In this document: positions 49,335 through 59,503 of the stretch, one piece after another
How positions within the stretch are numbered: the stretch's first letter is position 1
How the letters are laid out: each line of letters begins with the position of its first letter
Source: Bradyrhizobium arachidis
GTDB lineage: Bacteria > Pseudomonadota > Alphaproteobacteria > Rhizobiales > Xanthobacteraceae
NCBI RefSeq assembly: GCF_024758505.1
Contig: NZ_CP077970.1
Coordinates: forward strand, 1,798,001 to 1,862,000
Reading direction: 5' to 3'
Length of the DNA stretch: 64,000 nucleotides
Notes under the pieces: generated by a model
Database searches by the model: none
Seen by the model: only the letters and a program-made list of their open reading frames with translations
Told to the model about the DNA's origin: nothing
Position numbers and translations under genes: made by a program

Positions 49335-50197
49335 ACGCGCTCAATCCAGGAATCGAGTTCATTAATGGGCAGGCGGCCGAAGCCATCCTCCGCAAGGTTG
49401 CCGAGGAGCTTCGTCGCGGCCATGTTGTTCCCTATCTCGGACCCGGCTTAGCGGAGTTGTCGAAGGCGAGTGTACCGAGAAGTCCCGAGGACCTAGCGGC
49501 ATTCTTCGGCAGCAAGCTGGCCTTGCCAAGACGCACGAGAGGGAACGCCTGGGCCTCCGCACAGCACATTGAGACCACGAGGCACCGCACCACCCTGACA
49601 GCGATGATGGCGGACGCCTTTAGCACACCGGTCGAGCCGGCGCTGCTACAGCGGCATCTCGCAGGGCTGCCGCTGCCGTTGATCGTCGATAGCTGGTACG
49701 ATGACGCGATGAGAAACGCGCTGACGAGACGCAGCAATTGGGGCGAGGTCCAAGGAATCAACCGCGCTGGTCTCAGCGAGCATCGTTGGTACCGCTTCTA
49801 TGATGCCGCAGGCACTGAAGTCGACTGCTCTTCGGCAAGAAGGTGGCAAACTATCCTTTACAAACCGCACGGCAGCGTCGCCCCGGCCAAGAATTTCCTT
49901 GTCTCCGATGCCGATTATGTTGAGGTGCTAACCGAAATCGACATACAGACGCCAATTCCGGACGACGTCATGGATCGCCGCACCGGCCGCAGCTTCCTAT
50001 TTCTTGGCTGCCGCTTCAATGACCAGCTTCTGCGTACCTATGCGCGACAGGTGCTAAAGCGCTCTGCAGATGTACACTACGCGGTGATCGAGCCCGAAAC
50101 GCTCTCCAAGAATGAGCGCCGCTTTCTGCTCGAGCAGGGCGTGAGGCCACTCGCAATTCCGCTCGCCCATGCCGTCGAGATCCTCCGGACCAATTAG
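49331..50197 (+). CDS. SIR2-like domain protein in the nif operon
   Basis: A 288-residue protein starting at the ATG that overlaps the nifT stop. The N-terminus ILRKVAEELRRGHVVPYLGPGLAEL resembles the NAD-binding start of SIR2-like (SIR2_2) proteins, where a GAGxS loop is usual; here it reads YLGPGLAE. Further SIR2-like segments are LPLPLIVDSWYDDAMRNAL, ILYKPHGSV (the expected catalytic-His region) and RSFLFLGCRFNDQLLRTYARQVL. These proteins bind or split NAD in other settings, including phage defence. Its role beside nifS-nifT is not known to me. The four-base overlap implies co-translation with Fe-S assembly genes. Confidence 0.82.
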   Translation: MNALNPGIEFINGQAAEAILRKVAEELRRGHVVPYLGPGLAELSKASVPRSPEDLAAFFGSKLALPRRTRGNAWASAQHIETTRHRTTLTAMMADAFSTPVEPALLQRHLAGLPLPLIVDSWYDDAMRNALTRRSNWGEVQGINRAGLSEHRWYRFYDAAGTEVDCSSARRWQTILYKPHGSVAPAKNFLVSDADYVEVLTEIDIQTPIPDDVMDRRTGRSFLFLGCRFNDQLLRTYARQVLKRSADVHYAVIEPETLSKNERRFLLEQGVRPLAIPLAHAVEILRTN

Positions 50198-50355
50198 CGG
50201 AAGCAGTCAATTGTTCGGCAGTCGGAAAGGGAACTCTCCACCCCGCATCGCCTCCACCCGGTGAGCGATCCTTCCAGCAAATCAGAGGGAAATGAGACTG
50301 ATAGAGTCAACATCTCTGCTCACGCGCTGCTGCGTGGCGTCTTAGCAACAAGGCA

Positions 50356-50371
50356 TGTCGACTTTCCAACA
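50356..50371. promoter_or_regulatory. NifA upstream activator site of nifB
   Basis: TGTCGACTTTCCAACA within the larger dyad AGGCATGT...ACATGCCT. It lies 88 bases before the nifB -24/-12 promoter. Confidence 0.82.
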
Positions 50372-50443
50372 TGCCTCGGCAACAAAACATCCGTGCCCTT
50401 TGTAAGTCATTGACACGACCATGAAAGTCGCGTGCCCTGGCTA

Positions 50444-50459
50444 TGGCACGCCGGTTGCT
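50444..50459 (+). promoter_or_regulatory. RpoN -24/-12 promoter of nifB
   Basis: TGGCACGCCGGTTGCT, full consensus. It lies inside the longest open frame (from 50421), proving that the first ATG of that frame is not the nifB start. Confidence 0.93.
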
Positions 50460-50507
50460 AAGACCTGGATACACAAGCTTGTTTGGTCTGAAGGGAGAAC
50501 TGGGCAA

Positions 50508-52070
50508 ATGGATGCTCCAACGCAACAGGAAGCATCGAGCAGCGCCATTGAGATCGGCGAAATCACGCGGGTGCTTGCCAAGCAAAAGGGCTGCGGCACG
50601 AGCAGCGGCAGCGGCAGCGGCTGGGCTGGCTGCGGCTCGCAGGCGAACCGCGGCGATCTGCCAGCCGAGACATGGGAGAAGGTGAAAAACCACCCCTGCT
50701 ATAGTGAGGAAGCGCATCATCACTATGCGCGCATGCATGTCGCGGTCGCGCCGGCCTGCAATATCAAGTGCAACTACTGCAACCGAAAATATGACTGTGC
50801 CAATGAATCGCGCCCCGGCGTGGTCAGCGAGAGGCTGACGCCCGAACAGGCCGCTAAGAAGGTCGCGGCGGTCGCTTCTACCATTCCACAGATGACCGTG
50901 CTCGGCATCGCCGGTCCTGGCGACCCCCTAGCCAACCCCGAAAAGACCTTCAAGACGTTCGAGCTCGTCCGCGAGGCCGCACCCGATCTCAAGCTGTGCC
51001 TGTCAACGAACGGTCTGGCACTACCCGATTACGTCGACACCATCACAAAATTCAATGTCGACCACGTCACGATCACGATCAATATGATCGACCCCGTAAT
51101 CGGCGCAAAGATCTGTCCCTGGATCTTCTACAAGCACAAACGCTACGCCGGCATCCAAGCTGCAAAGATCCTCACCGATCGCCAGCTCCAGGGGTTGGAA
51201 ATGCTCACTGCGCGGGGAATCCTCTGCAAGATCAACTCGGTCATGATCCCCGGGATAAACGATCGGCACCTCCTCGAGGTCAACAAAGCTGTGAAACGGC
51301 GCGGTGCCTTCCTGCACAATATCATGCCGTTGATTTCCTCGCCCGAACACGGCACCGTGTTTGGTTTGAATGGCCAGCGCGGCCCGACGGCGCGGGAATT
51401 GAAGGCGTTGCAGGATGGCTGCGAGGGTGAGATGCGCATGATGCGCCACTGCCGTCAGTGTCGGGCCGACGCGGTCGGCCTCCTCGGCGAAGACCGTCGC
51501 GCGGAGTTCACCACCGAAAAACTCATGGACATCGATGTCAAATACGATGTCGAGAGCCGCAAAGTCTATCAGGCCAAGATCGAGGAAGAGCGCGCCGCCA
51601 AGTCTACTGCCGAGCGCGCGGACCTTACGAAACGCGCAGATAGCGTTAGCGACATTAAGCTTCTGGTGGCGGTCGCGACCAAGGGGGCAGGCCTGATCAA
51701 CGAACACTTTGGTCATGCCAAGGAGTTCCAGGTCTATGAGCTCTCCAGCGACGGTGCCAAATTCGTTGGCCATCGCCGCATCGATCCGTACTGCCAGGGA
51801 GGCTATGCGGAGGAAGGAAGCCTCGCGACTGTCATCGAAGCTGTTAGCGATTGCCATGCGGTGTTCATCGCCAAGATTGGCAGTCGCCCCAGGACGGAAT
51901 TGATCAAAGCTGGCGTCGAGCCGGTCGATGAGTACGCTCATGAACCAATCGATACATCAACGGTTGCCTGGTTCGAGGCCTATCTCGACAGGGTCAGCAG
52001 CGGCGCGATCGAACATGAGGAACGTGGTGATGCCGCGATCCGCCCGCGCCCGCTGACTTCCGCGGCATGA
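50508..52070 (+). CDS. nifB: NifB, radical-SAM FeMo-cofactor precursor synthase
   Basis: Builds NifB-co, the 8Fe-9S-C core of FeMo-cofactor, from two [4Fe-4S] clusters with SAM. The 520 residues have a Ser/Gly/Cys-rich N-terminus ([17 protein letters not shown]) and the radical-SAM motif CNIKCNYC ([15 protein letters not shown]). [15 protein letters not shown] and the cluster-binding [15 protein letters not shown] follow. A C-terminal NifX-like domain ([24 protein letters not shown] onwards) makes it the fused NifB type. The start at 50508 is set by the promoter at 50444 and the AAGGGAGAACTGGGC leader. It is followed 11 bases later by a ferredoxin gene. Confidence 0.97.
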   Translation: MDAPTQQEASSSAIEIGEITRVLAKQKGCGTSSGSGSGWAGCGSQANRGDLPAETWEKVKNHPCYSEEAHHHYARMHVAVAPACNIKCNYCNRKYDCANESRPGVVSERLTPEQAAKKVAAVASTIPQMTVLGIAGPGDPLANPEKTFKTFELVREAAPDLKLCLSTNGLALPDYVDTITKFNVDHVTITINMIDPVIGAKICPWIFYKHKRYAGIQAAKILTDRQLQGLEMLTARGILCKINSVMIPGINDRHLLEVNKAVKRRGAFLHNIMPLISSPEHGTVFGLNGQRGPTARELKALQDGCEGEMRMMRHCRQCRADAVGLLGEDRRAEFTTEKLMDIDVKYDVESRKVYQAKIEEERAAKSTAERADLTKRADSVSDIKLLVAVATKGAGLINEHFGHAKEFQVYELSSDGAKFVGHRRIDPYCQGGYAEEGSLATVIEAVSDCHAVFIAKIGSRPRTELIKAGVEPVDEYAHEPIDTSTVAWFEAYLDRVSSGAIEHEERGDAAIRPRPLTSAA

Positions 52071-52081
52071 GATAGAAAAAA

Positions 52082-52324
52082 ATGCCGTTCAAGATCATCG
52101 CCTCTCAGTGCACGGGCTGTTCGGCCTGCGAGCCAGAATGCCCAAACGTCGCGATCGCGGAGAAGGCCGGAACGTTCGTGATTGATCCTAAAAAATGTAC
52201 CGAATGCATCGGCCATTTTGACGAACCGCAATGTGTGGCGGTCTGCCCAGTCGACAACACCTGTGTCATCGACACCTCGCTTGCGCGCTACCGGGAGCCC
52301 GCTCGAGCGGAGGACAGGACATGA
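52082..52324 (+). CDS. 2[4Fe-4S] ferredoxin behind nifB (FrxA/FdxN type)
   Basis: An 80-residue ferredoxin with [11 protein letters not shown] and [17 protein letters not shown], closely similar to the one at 34848. It probably reduces NifB or nitrogenase reductase. The stop overlaps the next start by four bases (ATGA, 52321-52324). Confidence 0.95.
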   Translation: MPFKIIASQCTGCSACEPECPNVAIAEKAGTFVIDPKKCTECIGHFDEPQCVAVCPVDNTCVIDTSLARYREPARAEDRT

Positions 52325-52623
52325 ACGTTATGAATATGCGAGCGGTGCGACGAATCGCCCGCTTGATGCTCCAAGCCGACAGATTCTCCGGCTGCTACCT
52401 TTGCCTTGCGATTAGCCCAGGCGGATGTTCGGGGCTTGGCTGTGGAGGGAGCCTGATAGAAGAGCCGTGGGTCCTTGATGCTAGAGTAGAGAACGATCAC
52501 GTCGAGCCGCTCCGGGAGAGCCCGCAGCTGCACGAGGGTGCGACGATTGACTTGCCAAATGATCCGAAGTGGACTGGGTTCGTATCGCCAGATCACAAGC
52601 AAGTCTCCAGCGCGCATTGCTGA
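52321..52623 (+). CDS. short IscA-like protein, possibly degenerate
   Basis: A 100-residue frame that begins at the ATG overlapping the ferredoxin stop. [19 protein letters not shown] resembles the first half of A-type Fe-S carriers (LRLAVxxGGCSGxxY). The rest, including the expected C-terminal CxC, cannot be matched and reads SSAHC at the end. It may be a shortened, diverged IscA-like protein or a decaying gene still in an intact frame. Confidence 0.5.
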   Translation: MNVMNMRAVRRIARLMLQADRFSGCYLCLAISPGGCSGLGCGGSLIEEPWVLDARVENDHVEPLRESPQLHEGATIDLPNDPKWTGFVSPDHKQVSSAHC

Positions 52624-52642
52624 TTGTAAGGGGCTGCCAACG

Positions 52643-53173
52643 ATGCCAGAAGCTCTGTTCAGCCCGCAATCCGAAATCAACGAGGCGCTCCTCACCAGCA
52701 CCTTGCTCGGACATGGGCTGCCCAGCGAGGCCGAGCATCATCTGTGGGAGGCGAGCCTCTTCTATCATCTCGATGAGATCGCCGAAAGCCACTTGCGCCA
52801 GGCCGAGGCGCTCGCACCAGAGCATGCAGCAGTGCTGATTGGCCTCTTTCGCTTCTATTTCTACAAGGCGCGTCTCGCTGAGGCGTTGCAGGTCGCTCAG
52901 CGTTGCATAAACAAGGCGGCCGAGGTGAACAATCTTTCGTCGGACTGGCGCCTGGTCCGTGCCGGTGACGCGGAGTTCGGCCGTTATGAAAACATTCTGC
53001 CACGCTTCTTTCTATTCTCGCTGAAAGGATATGCCTATTTGCAAATGCGCCTTGGTCGTACCGAGGAAGGGCGTATAGCGGTTCAAAAGCTGCTGGAGCT
53101 CGATCCCACTGATAAGATCGGTGCCAAGGTTCTCCTAAGTGTGCTTGTACACATGGGTCAAGACGATGACTGA
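52643..53173 (+). CDS. TPR-like protein of the nifB operon
   Basis: A 176-residue protein from the ATG at 52643 (MPEALFSPQSEINEALL). It is made of helical pairs with TPR-like residues (EHHLWEASLFYHLDEIAESHLRQAEALAPEHAAVLIGLFRFYFYKARLAEALQ, given here as extent, and GYAYLQMRLGRTEEGRIA). It is predicted to mediate protein contacts. Similar genes occur in nifB-nifZ operons of other alphaproteobacterial diazotrophs. Its end overlaps the next, broken gene by eight bases. Confidence 0.78.
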   Translation: MPEALFSPQSEINEALLTSTLLGHGLPSEAEHHLWEASLFYHLDEIAESHLRQAEALAPEHAAVLIGLFRFYFYKARLAEALQVAQRCINKAAEVNNLSSDWRLVRAGDAEFGRYENILPRFFLFSLKGYAYLQMRLGRTEEGRIAVQKLLELDPTDKIGAKVLLSVLVHMGQDDD

Positions 53174-53468
53174 TGACATCGATGAGGCCCGAGACTGGCT
53201 GGGCAGTCAGGTCCATTGCGCCCGCTCCGTGCATGTTGGTCTGAAGCACGTTAGCCGCTGTCAGCCCAAGCACGCTTGCGTCAACGAGCGCTGTGCCCGA
53301 CGCATCGATCGTTTCTTCGCGCCGCGACAAAGACTGGCGTATCCGGCACAAGGTTGCGAGCCGGATCGCGCCCTCCGACCTTATAGGCCTTGTCGATGAC
53401 CCATACCAGCCTAGCGCGCGAGGTCGCGCGTTCGCGACTTGCCATCGAGCCAGAACGAGGAGCCCGGC
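53166..53468 (+). pseudogene. 4Fe4S-binding leucine-rich-repeat-variant protein, truncated and frameshifted
   Basis: The N-terminus MTDDIDEARDWLGSQVHCA and RCQPKHACVNERCARRIDRFF match the cysteine-rich start of the nif-linked 4Fe4S leucine-rich-repeat proteins. The usual long series of repeats is then missing. A short remnant in another frame (RRDKDWRIRHKVASRIAPSDL, LIGLVDDPYQP) corresponds to the C-terminal repeats. A large internal deletion plus a frameshift therefore destroyed the gene. nifZ follows immediately. Confidence 0.8.
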
Positions 53469-53789
53469 ATGCGCACTAATGTTCCTGATGATGATGTCGT
53501 CGAGCTGATGGCAGGACCCGTCTTCGACTTCGGGGAGAAGGTGCGGGCCAATCGCACCATCCGCAATGACGGCACCTATGCCGGCAAAGACATCGGCGAC
53601 ATCCTGGCCAAGAAGGGCGAGGTCGGCTACGTCGTGTCGATCGGCACTTTCCTGCAGCGGTTTTACATCTACGGCGTCCAATTCATCGAAAGCGGCAACA
53701 GGGTCGGCATGAAGGGCAAGGAACTCGATCCGATCGTGCCTCGCGACACGGTCGAAGACCTGCTCTTGCCGGGAGCTAAAGCACGATGA
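53469..53789 (+). CDS. nifZ: NifZ
   Basis: Supports maturation of the second P-cluster of the MoFe protein. The 106 residues show the NifZ pattern GPVFDFGEKVRANRTIRNDGTYAGKDIGDIL, KKGEVGYVVSIGTFLQ and IYGVQFIESGNRVGMK. It starts at ATG 53469 behind GAGGAGCCCGGC. The stop overlaps the following NifZ-like gene (ATGA at 53786-53789). Confidence 0.94.
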   Translation: MRTNVPDDDVVELMAGPVFDFGEKVRANRTIRNDGTYAGKDIGDILAKKGEVGYVVSIGTFLQRFYIYGVQFIESGNRVGMKGKELDPIVPRDTVEDLLLPGAKAR

Positions 53790-54025
53790 TCGAAGCCAAG
53801 CGGCCAAAATTTCAGCGGGGCCAGCGCGTGAAGGCGATGTTCGACCTGATCAATGACGGGTCCTTCCCCGATGCTCCAGCGGAAGGCCTCCTAGTTAACC
53901 TCGGTGACATCGGCGAGATCGTCCAGGTCGGCCGGCATACAGAAGCGAACCTGCCGATCTATCTGGTCGAGTTCGGTGAAAAATTGGTCGTCGGCTGCCT
54001 CGAAAGAGAAATTGGCCCGGTTTAG
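53786..54025 (+). CDS. second, short NifZ-like protein
   Basis: 79 residues with the same core as NifZ: FQRGQRVKAMFDLINDGSFPDAP, LVNLGDIGEIVQVGRHTEAN and PIYLVEFGEKLVVGCLEREIGP. It is probably a tandem duplicate specialised for a related maturation step. It overlaps nifZ by four bases and so is co-translated. Confidence 0.85.
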   Translation: MIEAKRPKFQRGQRVKAMFDLINDGSFPDAPAEGLLVNLGDIGEIVQVGRHTEANLPIYLVEFGEKLVVGCLEREIGPV

Positions 54026-54036
54026 GAAGTGGACGC

Positions 54037-54390
54037 ATGATCGCCGGCTTAGGCAGAAATCCGGGACGACCCGCGCACCCTAACGACATCGATCGCATGC
54101 GAATCGAGCGCGCGCTAAGATCGAGAGAACGCTACCGTTATGTCTCAGCGAGCATCACCGCTGTTGCCGGCGGCTACTTGATCGAAAGTCCATGCTGCTC
54201 GCGCAACATCGATATCGACGGCGGGATTATTGACGTGGCCCTGCTGCATCACAACAGCGCAAGCGCCTGCTGGCAGGTCTTCCGAAAGGATCACAAGCAA
54301 TGCGTCTGGAAGCTGCACTCGACGCACCGGCGCTTGGCAGCGGTTACCGATCTCTTGAACGCCGATCCGGAACGCGTGTTCTGGCAATAA
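54037..54390 (+). CDS. small nif-operon protein (DUF3024-like)
   Basis: 117 residues. The C-terminal half, YLIESPCCSRNIDIDGGIIDVALL and WQVFRKDHKQCVWKLHSTHRRLAAVTDLLN, resembles small proteins of the DUF3024 type found near nif genes. There is a CC pair in the middle and no membrane segment. It lies 11 bases after the NifZ-like gene and 11 bases before the next, so it belongs to the same transcript. Function unknown. Confidence 0.7.
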   Translation: MIAGLGRNPGRPAHPNDIDRMRIERALRSRERYRYVSASITAVAGGYLIESPCCSRNIDIDGGIIDVALLHHNSASACWQVFRKDHKQCVWKLHSTHRRLAAVTDLLNADPERVFWQ

Positions 54391-54401
54391 GGAGCCGTTG
54401 G

Positions 54402-54671
54402 ATGGCTTTGGGAGCAGACGAAATCGCGGATATCGAGCAGGAGCTCGGGTCATTCGATGATGTATCTCAAGCTTATGCGGCTTTGCGACAAAGATACCCG
54501 CATCTATCCTGGATTCGCTGCGACGCCTCCGATCTCACCGAAATACCCTTTTGCAGCATCAGGCAATTCGACCTGCATTTGCTCGATAGCGCTGATCATT
54601 GTGCGCGGATCACGGACGATCCAACGCGGGCGACCGGCATTGTGTTGGCCAAGCGGGCGGCCGAGTTGTGA
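54402..54671 (+). CDS. small nif-operon protein of unknown function
   Basis: An 89-residue acidic protein from the ATG at 54402 (MALGADEIADIEQELGS) behind AAGGAGCCGTTGG. It ends GIVLAKRAAEL. Two cysteines. Similar short genes accompany nifZ in other rhizobial clusters, but I cannot name a reliable family. Its stop (TGA) overlaps the GTG start of the following gene. Confidence 0.65.
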   Translation: MALGADEIADIEQELGSFDDVSQAYAALRQRYPHLSWIRCDASDLTEIPFCSIRQFDLHLLDSADHCARITDDPTRATGIVLAKRAAEL

Positions 54672-55879
54672 CCGGACCAAATCTAACCTATGGCTGCGTT
54701 GCAGAGGCCGACGAAGAGCCGGGTCAAACGGGACATAGCTCATTGATTCCATTGTCGGATCCCGACATTACCCAGGTCGAAATCGCGGCAGTCGATCGCG
54801 TGTTGCGCTCGCAACGGCTCTCAAATGGCGCGGTCACCGAACAATTCGAGGCGGCATTTGCTGCCTATCTCGGGCGGAACTATGCCGTTGCAGTACCGAG
54901 CGGCACCATCGGCCTTCTGCTTTGCCTGAAGGCTTGCGGCATTGCTGCGGGCGACGAAGTGATCGCCTCGTCCTATTCATATCGCGAAACTGCGCACGCA
55001 ATTAGCCTCGCGGGTGCACTGCCGGTGTTTGCGGACATTGACTATTGGTCCGGGACACTCGCGCCGCAGAAAGTCGAGGAGCGCATCACGCCAAAGAGCC
55101 GCGCCATTTTCGCCGCCAACATTAATGGGCATCCCGCAGCTTGGTCGGAGCTGCGGGATATCGCCAGTAGGCACAATCTGCTGCTGCTGGAAGATTCCAC
55201 TGAGGCCATCGCCTCGCGTTACAAGGGCCAACTGGTCGGCACCTTCGGCGATGTCGCCGTGTTTGACTTGGCCCAGCCCTCGCTTCTGACCTGCGGCGAA
55301 GGCGCGATAGTGGTTACCGATGATATCGAGCGAGCAGTGGCGCTACGTCGCCACCGCTCGCATCGGCTGGACGACCGTTCTTCCATTGCCGTCGGTTCGG
55401 TTGCGCCATATCAGGCCGGGATGAGCGATCTTTCCGCTGCGCTGGGACTTGCGCAGCTAAGGCGTATCGACGAGATCTTGGAGCGGCGCCGGCTGATCGG
55501 GCAGCTTTACGCGACGCATATGCAGTCGTTCGAAGGTATCAAACCTCCCTATGTCGAGTCTGACGCGACTGAAGTCAACTGGTTCCTCTATGTTGTCCAT
55601 CTCGGGACGCGTTTCATGCGCTCCAGCCGCGACGCGGTCGTCGAGGACCTCCGCGTCCAGCAAATCGAGGCTGCCGCCTACAGCCGTCCCCTGCACCTGC
55701 AGCGGCACTATTTCGATCTCGGCTACCGCCGTGGCGATCTGCCGGTGATCGAAAAGATCTCCGATCGCGCCGTCGCACTGCCGTTTCATACGCATCTCAC
55801 CGACAGCCAAATCGAGTTCATCGTTGAGACTATGAAAGACGCCTCGATCAATGTGGGCGCAGGGGCGGCGATCTACTGA
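54668..55879 (+). CDS. DegT/DnrJ/EryC1-type aminotransferase homologue lacking the PLP lysine
   Basis: A 403-residue protein with the fold-type I sugar-aminotransferase pattern. It has IPLSDPDITQVEIAAVDRVL, an FEAAFAAYLGRNYAVAVPSG segment, GDEVIASSYSY, FADIDYWSGTL and GTFGDVAVFDLAQPSLLTCG. In the last motif active family members have a lysine two residues after the Pro (as in PTKNLG); here the aligned residue is Ser (QPSLLTCGEGA). The protein may bind PLP without transamination or use another chemistry. It starts at GTG 54668, overlapping the previous stop, and ends the nifB-nifZ run. Its role in fixation is unknown. Confidence 0.85.
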   Translation: MTGPNLTYGCVAEADEEPGQTGHSSLIPLSDPDITQVEIAAVDRVLRSQRLSNGAVTEQFEAAFAAYLGRNYAVAVPSGTIGLLLCLKACGIAAGDEVIASSYSYRETAHAISLAGALPVFADIDYWSGTLAPQKVEERITPKSRAIFAANINGHPAAWSELRDIASRHNLLLLEDSTEAIASRYKGQLVGTFGDVAVFDLAQPSLLTCGEGAIVVTDDIERAVALRRHRSHRLDDRSSIAVGSVAPYQAGMSDLSAALGLAQLRRIDEILERRRLIGQLYATHMQSFEGIKPPYVESDATEVNWFLYVVHLGTRFMRSSRDAVVEDLRVQQIEAAAYSRPLHLQRHYFDLGYRRGDLPVIEKISDRAVALPFHTHLTDSQIEFIVETMKDASINVGAGAAIY

Positions 55880-56537
55880 ATGGCCGATAGATGGAGCACA
55901 AAGGACGATTAAGTTGACCGTGGTGGCCGACATTCGCGAACCCAAGACCATCTCAGAATTCATGAAGACAAGCATGTTTCGTAGGCCAATATGCCGAAGC
56001 TTGACCCAGCGGCAACTTCTTCATGTCGGACCAAGCGTTTCCTCAAGTGTGACCGCGATAAGTAGATCTTCGAGATCGACGCTGGGCTCTGCCTGGAGAG
56101 GCTCTGCAAAGGCAAAAGTTCTGTCGATCATGCTAATGTCCTCGAGGGCGAGGTCTTTCTTTGTGCGGCCAGCGATTGATGGTCGAGAACAACCGGTTGC
56201 TTGATGTGTTCGACGATGGCGAGGAGATCATAGTGATCACGATCCATCCAGACTACCGGTCTCGAGTCACCAATGCTCAAAGATTTGAGAACGCTGCTCA
56301 AGGATGAACTCGTACTGAGCGGTCACAGGTTCTCCCGAATCGAATTCATGGCAGACCGACGCTCACCGCTGTAATGCGGCAGTGTCGCCAATCGATACGA
56401 ATTCTTGTTGTCTCTGCGGCAGTCCGCCGGCTGGATCGTCGATTAGCATCTGCGTCGCGGACCCTCTCGTCGGATGGCCGTCGCTACAGTTGGTTTGGAG
56501 CTTGCATGAAGCTGTGCCAGAGCAGGAGTGAGCGACC
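55880..56537. other. stretch with a possible decayed small gene
   Basis: About 56170-56305 on the plus strand reads VENNRLLDVFDDGEEIIVITIHPDY, which resembles the middle of small DUF4258-like proteins, but stops and frame changes surround it. It is probably a relic. Nothing else recognised. Confidence 0.4.
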
Positions 56538-56771
56538 ATGGTGATGGCTGGACCGACAATTGAGGCCTTGATCCGCGAGGCGTTTCCCGACGCGGATGTG
56601 GTCGTGACCGAGCTCGGAGGCACCGGGCGCTACTGTGGGACACGAATCGTGTCGCAGGCCTTTGCCGGCAAGAGTCGTATCGAGCAGCATCGGATGATCT
56701 ATGAGGCGCTAAAGGGCAAGATAACCGACACGTTCCAGGCGCTCGTGCTCGAAACAACCGTTCCAAAATGA
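56538..56771 (+). CDS. BolA-family protein
   Basis: A 77-residue BolA fold (IEALIREAFPDADVVVTELGG, YCGTRIVSQAFAGKSRIEQHRMIYEAL and ALVLETTVP). BolA proteins work with monothiol glutaredoxins in iron handling and Fe-S transfer. Here the gene lies in the nif region together with a 2Fe-2S ferredoxin, which suggests a role in Fe-S supply. AGGAGTGAGCGACC precedes the ATG. Confidence 0.88.
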   Translation: MVMAGPTIEALIREAFPDADVVVTELGGTGRYCGTRIVSQAFAGKSRIEQHRMIYEALKGKITDTFQALVLETTVPK

Positions 56772-56919
56772 GCCGCTTGCAAGGAAAGACTCAATGAGTG
56801 TCCTAACCGGACAATGTATTAAGCGCTCCAGTGCTGGAGGTGACATCCAACCCGTTCGAACCGGCTGATCATCCTACAGCTCTATATTTGTGACGATAGC
56901 AAGTTGGGGTAACAGACGC

Positions 56920-57270
56920 ATGGACAACAATATGAACGAGTTTGAACTTCCGCAGCTCTACCGGCATCACGTGTTTTCCTGTCACACTCAGCGCCCGCCC
57001 GACCATCCGCACGGCAGCTGTGGGACGGCAGGCGGTGGACCTTTGTGGGAACGGCTCGGCAAAGCGATCGAGGCGAGAGGTCTCACAGATGTCGGATTCA
57101 CAGCAGCCGGCTGTCTCGGCTTCTGCAGCTCCGGTCCCCTGATGGTCGTCTATCCTGACGGTGTCTGGTATCGTCCGCGTAGCTCGGAAGACATTGACGA
57201 GATTGTTGACTCCCATTTGAAGAATGGCCGCCGTGTCGACCGCCTCGTCATCGTGCTCACGCGGAGTTAG
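56920..57270 (+). CDS. thioredoxin-like [2Fe-2S] ferredoxin
   Basis: About 116 residues from ATG 56920 (MDNNMNEF; an ATG at 56932 is also possible). Cysteines occur as FSCHTQRPPDHPHGSCG and, 39 residues later, AAGCLGFCSSGPLMVVYPDGVWY, the pattern of the thioredoxin-like Shethna-type 2Fe-2S ferredoxins found near nif genes. Such proteins may protect nitrogenase or shuttle electrons. It lies about 150 bases after the BolA gene in the same direction. Confidence 0.92.
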   Translation: MDNNMNEFELPQLYRHHVFSCHTQRPPDHPHGSCGTAGGGPLWERLGKAIEARGLTDVGFTAAGCLGFCSSGPLMVVYPDGVWYRPRSSEDIDEIVDSHLKNGRRVDRLVIVLTRS

Positions 57271-57390
57271 CGGCTCCGCCGCTTGTGGTATGAAGATAGA
57301 CGTCGCAGCGATGCATCGGCGTTGGCGCGGAGGGGGGATCCTTCTCCTCGCACTTGAGCGGGAACGTCTCGCTGAAAGGATGCCTCGCGT

Positions 57391-57822
57391 CTATCCGCGT
57401 CGCAGAAAAGGCCCGACAGTGGTACAAGGCAGTGCGTAGGTGTGCGTGCAGTTCTGAAGCTCGCGCCTCGGACTTGCGCCCAGCAGCGACAGTACGGGTT
57501 CCCGGTCAAATCCGGCACATTTCATATTTACGGCTTCGATCAGTGGACGCCGGATCAGCAGAGGACTTTCGAGCAACAAGGCGATCGCGTCGATTGCATT
57601 GATCGCCGTCGGGTCAATCGCGCCCGATTTCACCTGCCGCGCGGCGGGGTTGAACCAGGATCGAACCGGCGTGTCACCAAAGAAAGTAAGCAGATTTGGC
57701 GCTGTCCAGAGCTCGGTCAGCAGGTTCTTTGCAACGACGCGATGTCCCGCCGCCTCCAGGGCGCGAATCTGGCGCGCGTTCGTGCTGCAGCCGGGCTTCT
57801 GCCAAAGCAGAACAGTAGCCAT
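57391..57822 (-). CDS. ArsC/Spx-like nitrogenase-associated protein
   Basis: A 143-residue protein of the arsenate-reductase-like fold: VLLWQKPGCSTNARQIRALEAAGHRVVAKNLL at the N-terminus (Cys in the GC-X-T-N loop), WTAPNLLTFFG, SWFNPAARQVKSG and LLIRRPLIEA (the cis-Pro region). Proteins of this group, sometimes called NifO-like, lie near nifQ and nifH in many diazotrophs. NifO in Azotobacter affects nitrate and molybdenum use. On the minus strand, opposite to its neighbours; no RpoN promoter was seen. Confidence 0.85.
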   Translation of the reverse strand: MATVLLWQKPGCSTNARQIRALEAAGHRVVAKNLLTELWTAPNLLTFFGDTPVRSWFNPAARQVKSGAIDPTAINAIDAIALLLESPLLIRRPLIEAVNMKCAGFDREPVLSLLGASPRRELQNCTHTYALPCTTVGPFLRRG

Positions 57823-59451
<1,629 letters not shown>

Positions 59452-59503
59452 CCCAGCGCGTCGGCCTCCCGAAAAGGCGGCCATCACAATTGAAGGCCTA
59501 ACG

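Noticed and set aside
50421..50507. nifB start at the first ATG of the open frame
   Set aside because: The RpoN promoter at 50444-50459 lies downstream of that ATG.
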